Source of the DNA: Chitinophagaceae bacterium
GTDB lineage: Bacteria; Bacteroidota; Bacteroidia; Chitinophagales; Chitinophagaceae
NCBI GenBank assembly: GCA_016721725.1
Contig: JADKHN010000001.1
Location: 806,001-870,000 of the forward strand
Reading direction: 5' to 3'
DNA length: 64,000 nucleotides
In this document: positions 57,043-64,000 of the stretch, piece by piece
How the letters are laid out: each line of letters starts with the position of its first letter
Numbering within the stretch: position 1 is the first letter of the stretch
Program-made: the position numbers and the translations under genes
Notes under the pieces: model-generated
Seen by the model: only the letters and a program-made list of their open reading frames with translations
Database searches by the model: none
Told to the model about the DNA's origin: nothing

Positions 57043-58290
57043 ATGCTCATTCGCCACATTCCCTTTCTCAAAGCCGTTTTTCTGCATAGCCTCACGGCAT
57101 TTGGCGGTCCCCAGGGACATATGGGCATGATGATCAAAACTTTCGTGGAACGCAGAAGGGATATCACCCAGGAGGAACTGATGGAATATATCTCCTTTTG
57201 CCAGATGCTCCCCGGCGCCTCTTCCACTCAAACACTCACCCTGATCGGGTATAAAAGAGGGGGGGTACCCCTGGCGGTGTTGACCCTGATGATCTGGATC
57301 TTCCCCGCCTGTTTCCTCATGGGCGGACTTTCTTTTCTCGTGACCAGTCTGGATAACAAAGACCTGGGTACCGGTTATTTTAAATACATCCAGCCCATGG
57401 CCATCGGGTTCCTGGCTTATGCTGCTTATAAGGCTTTCAGGATATCGGTGAACAATACCATAACCCGGGTGATCATGGCGGTTGCGCTGGTCTCCACTTA
57501 TTTACTGTTTAAGACCCCCTGGATCTTTCCCATCCTGATCGTTCTGGGAGGTATGGCCACCAATTTCAGCAGCAGGCGTATACCTGAAAAAGAAGTGATC
57601 AAGCCACGACATATCAGGTGGACCAATATCTGGCTCTTTGTTCTCCTCTTCGTCATCGCCGGGTTTCTCAGTGAAACGGCGCGAAAACAAAACTGGGAGA
57701 ACCGGAAAGCCTTCAACCTGTTTGAGAACTTCTACCGTTTCGGCAGCTTTGTATTTGGAGGCGGAGATGTGTTGATACCGATGATGCTGGATCAATACGT
57801 TGCCCGGCCAGCCTCTCCCCGGATCCAGAATCAGAATAAAGAGGTATTGAAGATCGAGCGGGATGAATTGCTTACCGGTGCCGGCATGGTCAGGGCCATT
57901 CCTGGTCCGGTATTTTCAATTGCTTCATTCATGGGTGGTATGACGATGAAGAACGAGGGGCGGTCGGGGCAGCTTATGGGCTGTATCATCGGCTCGATCG
58001 CCATTTTCTTACCCAGCGCCCTGTTGGTGTTGTTTTTTTTCCCGGTATGGCAGAACCTGAAGAAGTTCGTGGTGGTTTACCGTTCACTGGAAGGCATTAA
58101 TGCGGCCGTGGTAGGTATCATGAGCGCAGCCACGCTTTACCTGCTGAAAGATGTTTCCATCATTTCTTCAAGCGGGGTCAATATCATAAATATCGCGGTG
58201 ATCGCCGGAACTTTCCTGGTCCTGCAACTCAGTCGTTTGCCAACACCATTCATTGTTTTGTTCTGTCTCTTACTCGGTTTTATTTTTTAA
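57043..58290 (+). CDS. chrA: Chromate transporter ChrA (CHR family, two-domain)
   Basis: This is 415 residues and very hydrophobic with about ten membrane helices. It has the duplicated CHR domain: the first copy opens with HSLTAFGGPQGHMGMM and has FCQMLPGASSTQTLTLIGY; the second has RFGSFVFGGGDVLIPMMLDQ and GAGMVRAIPGPVFSIASFMG. The family exports chromate, or takes up sulfate or other anions. Many ChrA genes are not linked to chromate resistance, so the substrate is open. The 3' end overlaps nadD (opposite strand) by 21 bp. Confidence 0.92.
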   Translation: MLIRHIPFLKAVFLHSLTAFGGPQGHMGMMIKTFVERRRDITQEELMEYISFCQMLPGASSTQTLTLIGYKRGGVPLAVLTLMIWIFPACFLMGGLSFLVTSLDNKDLGTGYFKYIQPMAIGFLAYAAYKAFRISVNNTITRVIMAVALVSTYLLFKTPWIFPILIVLGGMATNFSSRRIPEKEVIKPRHIRWTNIWLFVLLFVIAGFLSETARKQNWENRKAFNLFENFYRFGSFVFGGGDVLIPMMLDQYVARPASPRIQNQNKEVLKIERDELLTGAGMVRAIPGPVFSIASFMGGMTMKNEGRSGQLMGCIIGSIAIFLPSALLVLFFFPVWQNLKKFVVVYRSLEGINAAVVGIMSAATLYLLKDVSIISSSGVNIINIAVIAGTFLVLQLSRLPTPFIVLFCLLLGFIF

Positions 58291-58863
58291 GGCGGGACGA
58301 TAATAGCCGTTTCGTTCAATCTCTTCTTTGACCACATCGGGCACGAGGTAGCGGATCGATTTCTTTTCCCGGATCAGTTCCCGGATGCGGGTTGATGATA
58401 TTTCGAGGAGCGGTGCTTCAAGAACGGTTATCCGGGCGCCATGATCCTGTGTGATCTCAAATCCCGGCCTTTTGTAGATGAACAGCGGATGATTCTTTAC
58501 GATCACTTCGTAATTTTTCCATTTATCCAGATTTTGAAAACCATCGCTTCCGAGGATGATCGAAAACCGATGTTCGGGATGTTGTTCTTTGAGGTAGGCC
58601 AGGGTGTCTACCGTATAAGAGGGTTTGGGCAGTTTGAATTCCACACTGCTGGCCCTTAGTTTATTCTCTCCGTCAATCGCACTCTTGATCAGGTGTAAAC
58701 GGTGGTACTCATTCAGCAGGGAGGAGGATTGCTTGAAAGGATTTTGGGGGGAAACAACAAACCAAACCTGGTTTAGATCGGTATTATTGGCTACATGGTT
58801 GGCAATGATCAGGTGTCCGACATGAACCGGGTTAAAAGAACCAAAAAAAAGCCCAATATTCAT
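58270..58863 (-). CDS. nadD: Nicotinate-nucleotide adenylyltransferase NadD
   Basis: This is 197 residues. The nucleotidyltransferase motif GLFFGSFNPVHVGHLIIANH is at the N-terminus. Further conserved parts are VVSPQNPFKQ, the substrate region LGSDGFQNLDKWKNYE and ISSTRIRELIREKKSIRYLVP near the end. It adenylates nicotinate mononucleotide, the second last step of NAD synthesis. It converges with chrA (21-bp overlap). The NAD pathway is therefore represented twice in this window, though not as one operon. Confidence 0.95.
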   Translation of the reverse strand: MNIGLFFGSFNPVHVGHLIIANHVANNTDLNQVWFVVSPQNPFKQSSSLLNEYHRLHLIKSAIDGENKLRASSVEFKLPKPSYTVDTLAYLKEQHPEHRFSIILGSDGFQNLDKWKNYEVIVKNHPLFIYKRPGFEITQDHGARITVLEAPLLEISSTRIRELIREKKSIRYLVPDVVKEEIERNGYYRPALKNKTE

Positions 58864-58900
58864 AATTAGATGAATATCAATTTAATAAACATTATAATAA

Positions 58901-59131
58901 TTAAACATTTTCTTCAACCCAGATCATTTTAGCCTCATCCAGGCGAAGGCTCAGGTGGTATCCGGCCACGGAAATCGAGATTGGGTCACCCAAGGGGGCC
59001 GCCTGGTCGATCTTGACGGTCTCGCCAGGAAGGCAACCCATTTCCATCAATTTTAAAAAGATATCATCGTTTTCAAATGAACTGATAATAGCCGATTTTC
59101 CTATTCCGATCTCAGACAGTCTTTTTTTCAT
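58901..59131 (-). CDS. feoA: FeoA-domain protein
   Basis: This is 76 residues, a single SH3-like FeoA domain: LSEIGIGKSAIIS, LKLMEMGCLPGETVKIDQAA, PLGDPISISVAGYHLSLRLDEAKMIWVE. The family assists the FeoB ferrous iron transporter. FeoB itself is not in the window; the next gene downstream on this strand is nadD, 37 bp away. Confidence 0.88.
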   Translation of the reverse strand: MKKRLSEIGIGKSAIISSFENDDIFLKLMEMGCLPGETVKIDQAAPLGDPISISVAGYHLSLRLDEAKMIWVEENV

Positions 59132-59222
59132 GTAATCTTTATTGATCCGACACCCGCTTTCTAATTAATTACAAATGTATCAATTCAACATTGTTATCTA
59201 ATTTCGATTTAAGAAAATAGAT

Positions 59223-59669
59223 ATGAACATTCAGTTTTTCTTCGAGGGAGCCCGAATCACGCTTACCGAAAGAACCCGACTAAAAGGCTTTTTATTGAGG
59301 CTATTAAAAAGGAAGGGAAAAAAGAACCCGACCCTCCGTTATATATTCTGCACCGATGATTATTTGCTGGGGATCAACCAAAGTTTTTTGAACCATGACG
59401 ATTATACAGATATCATCACATTCGACCTCAGCGAAAACCCGGAAGATTTAGAGGGCGAGATATATATCAGCGCCGACAGAATAAAAGAAAACGCCAGGAA
59501 CCTGGGGGTTACTTTGAAAAGAGAACTTCACCGGGTGATCTTTCATGGTGCACTCCACCTGTGCGGGTATAAGGACAAAACGCCTGTAGATAAAGAAAAG
59601 ATGACCAGGGAGGAAGATAAGTGCCTGAAAGCGTATTTTTTAACTGTTCCACGTGGAACCAGGAAATGA
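59223..59669 (+). CDS. ybeY: Endoribonuclease YbeY (rRNA maturation)
   Basis: This is 148 residues. The zinc site is HRVIFHGALHLCGYKDKTP, with two His in HxxxH; the usual third His is replaced by the Asp of GYKD, the common form in Bacteroidota. Upstream are LGINQSFLNHDDYTDIITFD and GEIYISADRIKENA. YbeY trims the 3' end of 16S rRNA and takes part in ribosome quality control. Its last codons (TVPRGTRK) coincide with a parS-like palindrome. The start at 59223 is the first ATG before the conserved MNIQFF. Confidence 0.93.
   Translation: MNIQFFFEGARITLTERTRLKGFLLRLLKRKGKKNPTLRYIFCTDDYLLGINQSFLNHDDYTDIITFDLSENPEDLEGEIYISADRIKENARNLGVTLKRELHRVIFHGALHLCGYKDKTPVDKEKMTREEDKCLKAYFLTVPRGTRK
59645..59660. 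promoter_or_regulatory. parS-like site 1 (inside the 3' end of ybeY)
   Basis: TGTTCCACGTGGAACC: matches the ParB-binding consensus TGTTNCACGTGAAACA except for two positions (G for A in the right arm and the last base). The core GTTCCACGTGGAAC is a perfect palindrome. It lies within coding sequence for TVPRGT of ybeY. Confidence 0.55.
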
Positions 59670-59677
59670 AAAAGGAC

Positions 59678-59693
59678 TGTTTCACGTGGAACA
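59678..59693. promoter_or_regulatory. parS-like site 2 (between ybeY and mnmG)
   Basis: TGTTTCACGTGGAACA: one mismatch from TGTTTCACGTGAAACA, and made of the two half-sites (TGTTTCAC and GTGGAACA) that occur in natural parS sites. It lies 17 bp after site 1 and 150 bp upstream of mnmG. The spacing of 33 bp between the centres is about three helical turns. Confidence 0.65.
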
Positions 59694-59826
59694 TGACCCC
59701 TACCCCTTTCTTTCCATGCGCTCCACGCATGTCATTCCGACGAAAGGAGGAATCTGACGAATGGAGGAATCTAGTATACATACCCAATCATTATAGTCAT
59801 GCAATAACAGGGACAATCCTTTGACT

Positions 59827-59834
59827 TACCTTTG
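59827..59834 (+). promoter_or_regulatory. TAnnTTTG box upstream of mnmG
   Basis: TACCTTTG fits the Bacteroidota -7 box and lies 8 bp before the ATG. A TTTG at 59820-59823 is too close to be the -33 element. Confidence 0.4.
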
Positions 59835-59842
59835 CGGCTTAC

Positions 59843-61711
59843 ATGTTTCCAGAATACGATATCATAGTAGTGGGCGCGGGTCATGCCGGGTGCGAAGCCG
59901 CGGCTGCGGCCGCAAACCTGGGCAGCAAGGTTCTGTTGATCACGATGAATATGCAGACCATTGCTCAAATGAGCTGTAATCCGGCGATGGGCGGTATTGC
60001 CAAGGGTCAGATCGTAAGAGAGATCGACGCTATGGGCGGATACAGTGGCATCGTCACCGATGAGAGCATGATCCAGTTCAGGATGTTGAACCGAAGTAAG
60101 GGTCCAGCCATGTGGAGCCCCAGGGCGCAGAGTGACCGGATGCTATTTGCCGCCAAGTGGCGCGAAATGCTGGAAAAGACCCCAAATATTGATTTTTACC
60201 AGGATATGGTAAATGGGTTATTGATCAAAGATGGCCGTGTTCACGGGGTTATGACCGGTTTGGGGCATGAGATCAGGTCAAAATCGGTTGTTTTGACCAA
60301 TGGGACCTTCTTAAATGGTATCATCCATATCGGAGAGAAGCAATTGGGAGGTGGTAGGATGGCCGAAAAAGCCGCAACGGGAATAACAGAGCAATTAGTG
60401 GCCCTTGGTTTTGAAAGTGACCGGCTGAAAACCGGCACTCCACCCCGGATCGATGGGAGAAGCCTGGATTATTCCAAAATGGAGGAGCAAAAAGGCGACA
60501 ATGAAATTGTGGGATTCAGTTATTTGAATACAAAAAAGATCAAACCATCAGAACAACTTTCTTGCTGGATCACCTATACCAGTCCGGCTGTACACGAGAT
60601 ATTAAAGACCGGATTCGAAAAAAGCCCTATGTTCCAGGGGCGAATCCAGGGTACGGGCCCACGGTATTGCCCGAGCATTGAGGATAAGATCAACCGGTTT
60701 GCTGAGCGAGACAGGCACCAGCTTTTTGTGGAGCCCGAGGGCTTCAATACGGTGGAGATCTATGTCAATGGATTTTCATCATCTTTACCAGAAGTAGTTC
60801 AATATCAAGCACTTAAAATGGTTCCCGGGTTTGAGAACTGCCGGATGTTCCGACCTGGTTATGCGATAGAATACGACTATTTTCCACCGACTCAGCTTAA
60901 ATTCAGCCTTGAAACCAAATTGATCGCCAACCTCTTTTTCGCCGGCCAGATCAATGGTACAACCGGTTATGAAGAAGCGGCCTGCCAGGGTTTGATGGCG
61001 GGCATCAATGCGCACCAGCGTTCAAGAGAACTGGACGCGGTGGTCTTGAAGAGAAGCGAAGCGTATATCGGCGTATTGATCGATGATCTCATTAACAAGG
61101 GAACCGATGAACCCTATCGCATGTTCACCAGTCGGGCCGAATTCAGGACCCTCTTGCGCCAGGACAATGCGGACCTGCGGCTCACGGAAAAAAGTTACCG
61201 CATCGGTCTGGCCTCCCAGGAAAGGATGGACCGGGTGAAAACGAAAAAGGAACAGGTGGAAAAACTGAAAGAGGTACTCGGTAATACATTCTTAGAACCG
61301 ACCGAAACGAATGAATTCCTTGAAAGCGTACAATCTTCACCGTTAGTAATGAAACAGCGGGTTTCCCAGCTGGTTTTGCGGCCCATGCTTGGATTGGAAC
61401 AAATGATGCGGCAGCTGCCATCGTTGGCAACCGCGCTTGGCGGATTTGACCGGGAGGTGCTCGAGCAGGCCGAGATCCAGTTGAAATATGACACTTATAT
61501 TGAAAAGGAAAAAGACCTGGTGGAAAAAATGAGCCAGCTGGAAGACCTGGTGATACCAGAACATTTCAATTATGATAAACTCAGCTCACTCAGCAATGAA
61601 GCCCGGCAGAAATTCACTAAAATACGACCACGTACACTGGGACAAGCCAGCCGCATCAGCGGTGTGAACCCCAGCGATGTGCAGATACTCATGGTTTTCA
61701 TGGGCAGATAA
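59843..61711 (+). CDS. mnmG: tRNA uridine-5-carboxymethylaminomethyl modification enzyme MnmG (GidA)
   Basis: This is 622 residues, the normal length. The FAD-binding fold is at the start (IIVVGAGHAGCEAAAAAANL). Other family signatures are MSCNPAMGGIAKGQIVREID, NRSKGPAMWSPRAQSDRMLF, LTNGTFLNGIIHIGEKQLGG, GFESDRLKTGTPPRIDGRS, GQINGTTGYEEAACQGLMAG, FTSRAEFRTLLRQDNADLRL and the tail SRISGVNPSDVQILMVF. With MnmE it modifies the wobble uridine of several tRNAs. In many bacteria it lies beside the replication origin; here two parS-like sites directly precede it. The cupin gene begins 7 bp downstream. Confidence 0.97.
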   Translation: MFPEYDIIVVGAGHAGCEAAAAAANLGSKVLLITMNMQTIAQMSCNPAMGGIAKGQIVREIDAMGGYSGIVTDESMIQFRMLNRSKGPAMWSPRAQSDRMLFAAKWREMLEKTPNIDFYQDMVNGLLIKDGRVHGVMTGLGHEIRSKSVVLTNGTFLNGIIHIGEKQLGGGRMAEKAATGITEQLVALGFESDRLKTGTPPRIDGRSLDYSKMEEQKGDNEIVGFSYLNTKKIKPSEQLSCWITYTSPAVHEILKTGFEKSPMFQGRIQGTGPRYCPSIEDKINRFAERDRHQLFVEPEGFNTVEIYVNGFSSSLPEVVQYQALKMVPGFENCRMFRPGYAIEYDYFPPTQLKFSLETKLIANLFFAGQINGTTGYEEAACQGLMAGINAHQRSRELDAVVLKRSEAYIGVLIDDLINKGTDEPYRMFTSRAEFRTLLRQDNADLRLTEKSYRIGLASQERMDRVKTKKEQVEKLKEVLGNTFLEPTETNEFLESVQSSPLVMKQRVSQLVLRPMLGLEQMMRQLPSLATALGGFDREVLEQAEIQLKYDTYIEKEKDLVEKMSQLEDLVIPEHFNYDKLSSLSNEARQKFTKIRPRTLGQASRISGVNPSDVQILMVFMGR

Positions 61712-61718
61712 AACGATT

Positions 61719-62237
61719 ATGGAACTTTCTTTTGACCTAGACAGACCCGGAACCGAAGTGTTCGCCGCAGTGGAAAAACTACTGGATGAAAAGGGCTTGC
61801 ATATTGATTCCCGGGATGAGCACCGGCCCTGGGGCGGATTCTTTGTGATCTCCGAAGCAGACTCAGCGAAATTCATCAACGCCTTTTTCCCGCACCTCAC
61901 GCAAGAGGATCTGGTGATAGCCGGAAAGCTGAGTCCCAAGATATTGATGGTAGCACCGGGCAAGCGTTTAAGCTGGCAGTATCATCACCGCCGGGCCGAG
62001 ATCTGGAAACTGGTCGGCGGCGAAGCCAGGATCATGACCAGCGATGATGATGAAGAGACGGTGAGCGAAGAACTTCACCCGGGCGATATTGTTCAGTTGG
62101 GCAAGGGAAAGCGCCATCGCTTAATGGGTGCCGATGAAAGCTGGGGCATCGTGGCCGAGATCTGGCAACACACCGATGCGGATGATCCCAGCGATGAGGA
62201 TGATATTGTGCGGCTGCAGGATGATTTCGGAAGATAA
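61719..62237 (+). CDS. Cupin protein, phosphomannose isomerase type II-like
   Basis: This is 172 residues from the ATG at 61719; a longer frame would overlap mnmG. A cupin core: RPWGGFFVISEADSAK, ILMVAPGKRLSWQYHHRRAE with the metal-binding His pair, WKLVGGEARIM, ELHPGDIVQLGKGKRHRLMG and WGIVAEIWQHTD. It resembles the C-terminal isomerase half of mannose-1-phosphate guanylyltransferase/phosphomannose isomerase. It may interconvert sugar phosphates in the cytoplasm. An in vivo substrate cannot be named. It is probably cotranscribed with mnmG (7-bp gap). Confidence 0.8.
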   Translation: MELSFDLDRPGTEVFAAVEKLLDEKGLHIDSRDEHRPWGGFFVISEADSAKFINAFFPHLTQEDLVIAGKLSPKILMVAPGKRLSWQYHHRRAEIWKLVGGEARIMTSDDDEETVSEELHPGDIVQLGKGKRHRLMGADESWGIVAEIWQHTDADDPSDEDDIVRLQDDFGR

Positions 62238-62261
62238 GAACCATTTGTTTAGCAAGGCTTC

Positions 62262-62321
62262 GACGGGCTCAGCCTGACAAAGACGGGCTCAGCCTGACAA
62301 AGACGGGCTCAGCCTGACAAA
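62262..62321. repeat. Three tandem 20-bp repeats
   Basis: The unit GACGGGCTCAGCCTGACAAA occurs three times (62262-62281, 62282-62301 and 62302-62321) without a change. The unit is a variant of the CGACAGGCTCAGGGTGACA repeat found between genes in many Bacteroidota. Confidence 0.9.
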
Positions 62322-62416
62322 AACGTTGACCACTCCATGCATAGAAAAGAGCCTGTCACCTTCGCTTGTCACCCTGCCTGCCCCGCAGTATTGCGGGGAG
62401 TTTGTCATCCTTCGCT

Positions 62417-62486
62417 TGTCACCCTGAGCTTGTCGAAGGGTTATCGAAGGGTGTCGAAGGGAATGTCACCCTGAGCTTGTCGAAGG
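62417..62486. repeat. Intergenic repeats of the HPELVEG type
   Basis: The 23-bp sequence TGTCACCCTGAGCTTGTCGA + AGG occurs at 62417-62439 and 62464-62486, with shortened variants around them (62353-62375, 62447-62460). It is in the reverse sense to the tandem repeats at 62262. In one frame it reads HPELVEG, often miscalled as a protein. A short hairpin CCCCGCAG/TTGCGGGG lies near 62380-62398. No gene is seen in the whole 281-bp gap. Confidence 0.8.
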
Positions 62487-62518
62487 ATTGGCGAAGGGCT
62501 TCCACCGCGTTACTGATC

Positions 62519-64000
62519 TTATATTCGGTTAGCCGCCAGCACCATCTTCAACTCCCCGTAACTGAATCCCTCGGGCAGGTTTTCCATCAGGGTTTTATGG
62601 CTGAGGTTGCCATGTATGGCCACCGCGTCTTGAACCAGTCTTTGCTTCTCTTGGCTGACGAGGTCATTGAGTTCGATCTCCCCCAAAGCAATGAAATGCG
62701 TTAAATGGTTTTCAATGGTACCGATCGTCAGGTTTCGTTCTTTGGCGATCTCTGCCGGCTTTTTCCCCTGCTTATACAGTTCAAAGGAAACCGATTTGGT
62801 ATCCACTTTGACCCCGCCGGTTTTCACTTTTCTTTCTCTTTTAGGTTCACCGGCTTTCGCGGAAATATTCGTTTCAAGCTGGTTTCGGCTGCAATATTCA
62901 GCCACCGCATCGATGATATCGTCACCATATTTTTCCGCCTTGGCCTTGCCGAAACCGCTCAATAGTTGAAGGTCCTTTTTATTGAGCGGAAGGAAGGTGC
63001 AGATCTCCTTTAGCGCCGACTGGTTGGCCACCATGTAAATGGGAAGGCCGGTTTCCTCGCATACCATATCGCGCCAACGTTTCAGCGTGGCAAACAATTC
63101 CGGGTTCAGGGTATCGGTAACCACCTGTTTCTTTCCGCGGGCGTATGCGCTGATGTTGAACCGGGGGACCGAGAGCGCCAGTTTGTGTTTTAAGAATCCG
63201 GGAACGGTAAAGGGCCCGAGGCAATACTCCATAAAGTAATGGCCGATATGAAGGGCCTCGGCCAGTACTGAAAAACGCTCATCCACCGCATCAGCGCTTT
63301 CTTTATGTTCAGTGAGCAGCGGATGGTTTTTTAATTCGCTGATCAACTCTTTTAACAGGGGAATAAAATGCCGGGCAGCATCCCGGATCCTTTTTTGCAG
63401 CATTTCGTTTTTCTCAACGACAGACTCTTCTTTCATCAGTCCGTTCACCTGGTTCAGGAACTGAAGCCCCACAGCCTGAAGTGAAGAGATCCGCGATCGG
63501 TAATTTTGCGTCCAGCTTAACGCATCGGTATTTAATTGTTGTTGGTTTTGCCGGACCGCATCCAGCAAATGCTCAGCCGCCTCATTCATTATCCGGAAAG
63601 AAAAAAGTCCTTCCAGGAGTTCAAGTGTAAAAATTTGCCTGGCCCCCTCAAAACGCTCCGCCATAGAGCCCCGGTATTGAAGGCTTTGCTGACCCTTGGC
63701 GATATTTTCATTGCTGTAGATGGCCGTAGGCGGGATCTTGCTGAGCAGAACGATCCCCTCCAGGCTGGTACACCGGCTCAGGGCCACATAGACCTGCCCG
63801 CTGCTGAAAGCAGCGCCGGCATCGATCATCACCTTGTCGAACGTGAGTCCCTGGCTTTTATGTATGGTGATGGCCCAGGCCAGCCGCAACGGGTATTGGG
63901 TAAAACTGCCCAGCGTCTCCTGCTGTAATTTTCCGTCTGACCGGTTAAGGGTATAACGGGTATTCTCCCAGGTTTCCAAGCCTACTTCGATTTCTTCGCC
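62519..64000 (-). CDS. PIF1/RecD-like helicase with HRDC and helix-turn-helix domains, C-terminal part
   Basis: The frame is open to the right edge (GEEIEVG is coded before the first start-like codon), so at least 493 residues of the C-terminal part are seen. LRLAWAITIHKSQGLTFDKV and SSGQVYVALSRCTSLEGIVL are the last helicase motifs of the PIF1/RecD branch of superfamily 1. A helical middle follows. Then there is an HRDC-like domain (MVCEETGLPIYMVANQSALK, LLSGFGKAKAEKYGDDIIDA) and a helix-turn-helix type ending (SVSFELYKQGKKPAEIAKER, TIGTIENHLTHFIALG). Such fusions are common in Bacteroidota and are taken to act in DNA repair or recombination. The ATP-binding N-terminal part is outside the window. 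Confidence 0.88.
   Translation of the reverse strand, partial: GEEIEVGLETWENTRYTLNRSDGKLQQETLGSFTQYPLRLAWAITIHKSQGLTFDKVMIDAGAAFSSGQVYVALSRCTSLEGIVLLSKIPPTAIYSNENIAKGQQSLQYRGSMAERFEGARQIFTLELLEGLFSFRIMNEAAEHLLDAVRQNQQQLNTDALSWTQNYRSRISSLQAVGLQFLNQVNGLMKEESVVEKNEMLQKRIRDAARHFIPLLKELISELKNHPLLTEHKESADAVDERFSVLAEALHIGHYFMEYCLGPFTVPGFLKHKLALSVPRFNISAYARGKKQVVTDTLNPELFATLKRWRDMVCEETGLPIYMVANQSALKEICTFLPLNKKDLQLLSGFGKAKAEKYGDDIIDAVAEYCSRNQLETNISAKAGEPKRERKVKTGGVKVDTKSVSFELYKQGKKPAEIAKERNLTIGTIENHLTHFIALGEIELNDLVSQEKQRLVQDAVAIHGNLSHKTLMENLPEGFSYGELKMVLAANRI

Noticed and set aside
62366..62704. 112-codon frame with CHPELVEGLSKG
   Set aside because: Translation of the intergenic CACCCTGAGCTTGTCGAAGG repeats running into the 3' end of the helicase gene; a known false-gene pattern.

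Overview
The window looks like chromosome of a member of the Bacteroidota, most probably Chitinophagaceae or a close relative. The evidence is type A T9SS (Por secretion) C-terminal tails, promoters of the TTTG-N19-TAnnTTTG kind without strong Shine-Dalgarno sites, a DUF2480 protein, Bacteroidota-type YbeY and PpiD proteins, and intergenic repeats whose translation gives the familiar HPELVEG string. No rRNA, tRNA, CRISPR array, phage or transposase was seen.

Layout. 1-3954: the 3' end of msrB, a small secreted DUF1566 protein and a large secreted BNR/sortilin-type beta-propeller protein. 4257-35289: a 31-kb array of six paralogous genes (called A to F here, all on the + strand), each encoding a giant surface protein with a signal peptide, a roughly 250-residue N-terminal domain, 14 FG-GAP calcium-binding repeats of about 64 residues, a bridging domain, a fibronectin-like domain and a T9SS sorting tail. 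A NarL/LuxR-type response regulator and a propeller-sensor histidine kinase sit on the - strand between copies B and C. 35482-52 kb: ordinary metabolic and cell-envelope genes (aminotransferase, glycosyltransferases, FAD oxidase, inositol monophosphatase, thiL, S41 peptidase, omega-amidase-type nitrilase, RhlE-type helicase, CorA, DUF2480). 51.7-64 kb: PpiD-like foldase, an AT-rich 590-bp gap with two perfect DnaA boxes, nadA, a lipoprotein, a DUF3089 protein, chrA, nadD, feoA, ybeY, two parS-like sites, mnmG, a cupin and the C-terminal part of a helicase running off the right edge.

The most unusual part is the FG-GAP array. I count exactly 14 repeats in each of the six copies, which fits two seven-bladed integrin-type propellers. 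In copy B the linker type between blades changes exactly after blade 7. Copies A and C are intact. B, D, E and F, and the histidine kinase, carry frameshifts, few on the left and at least ten in F; the rest of the window shows none. Several lie in homopolymers, so unpolished long-read assembly error is a serious alternative to real decay. Copies A, B and E also carry a short perfect palindrome inserted in frame and always read as Pro-Ile-Ala-Ile-Gly, like the in-gene palindromic elements known from Rickettsia.

The second point of interest is 53.8-59.7 kb, where DnaA boxes, a five-copy 9-mer and two parS-like sites next to mnmG suggest that the replication origin could be close. A four-helix-bundle (IVS/S23-type) gene flanked by 15-bp inverted repeats is a third small element of note.
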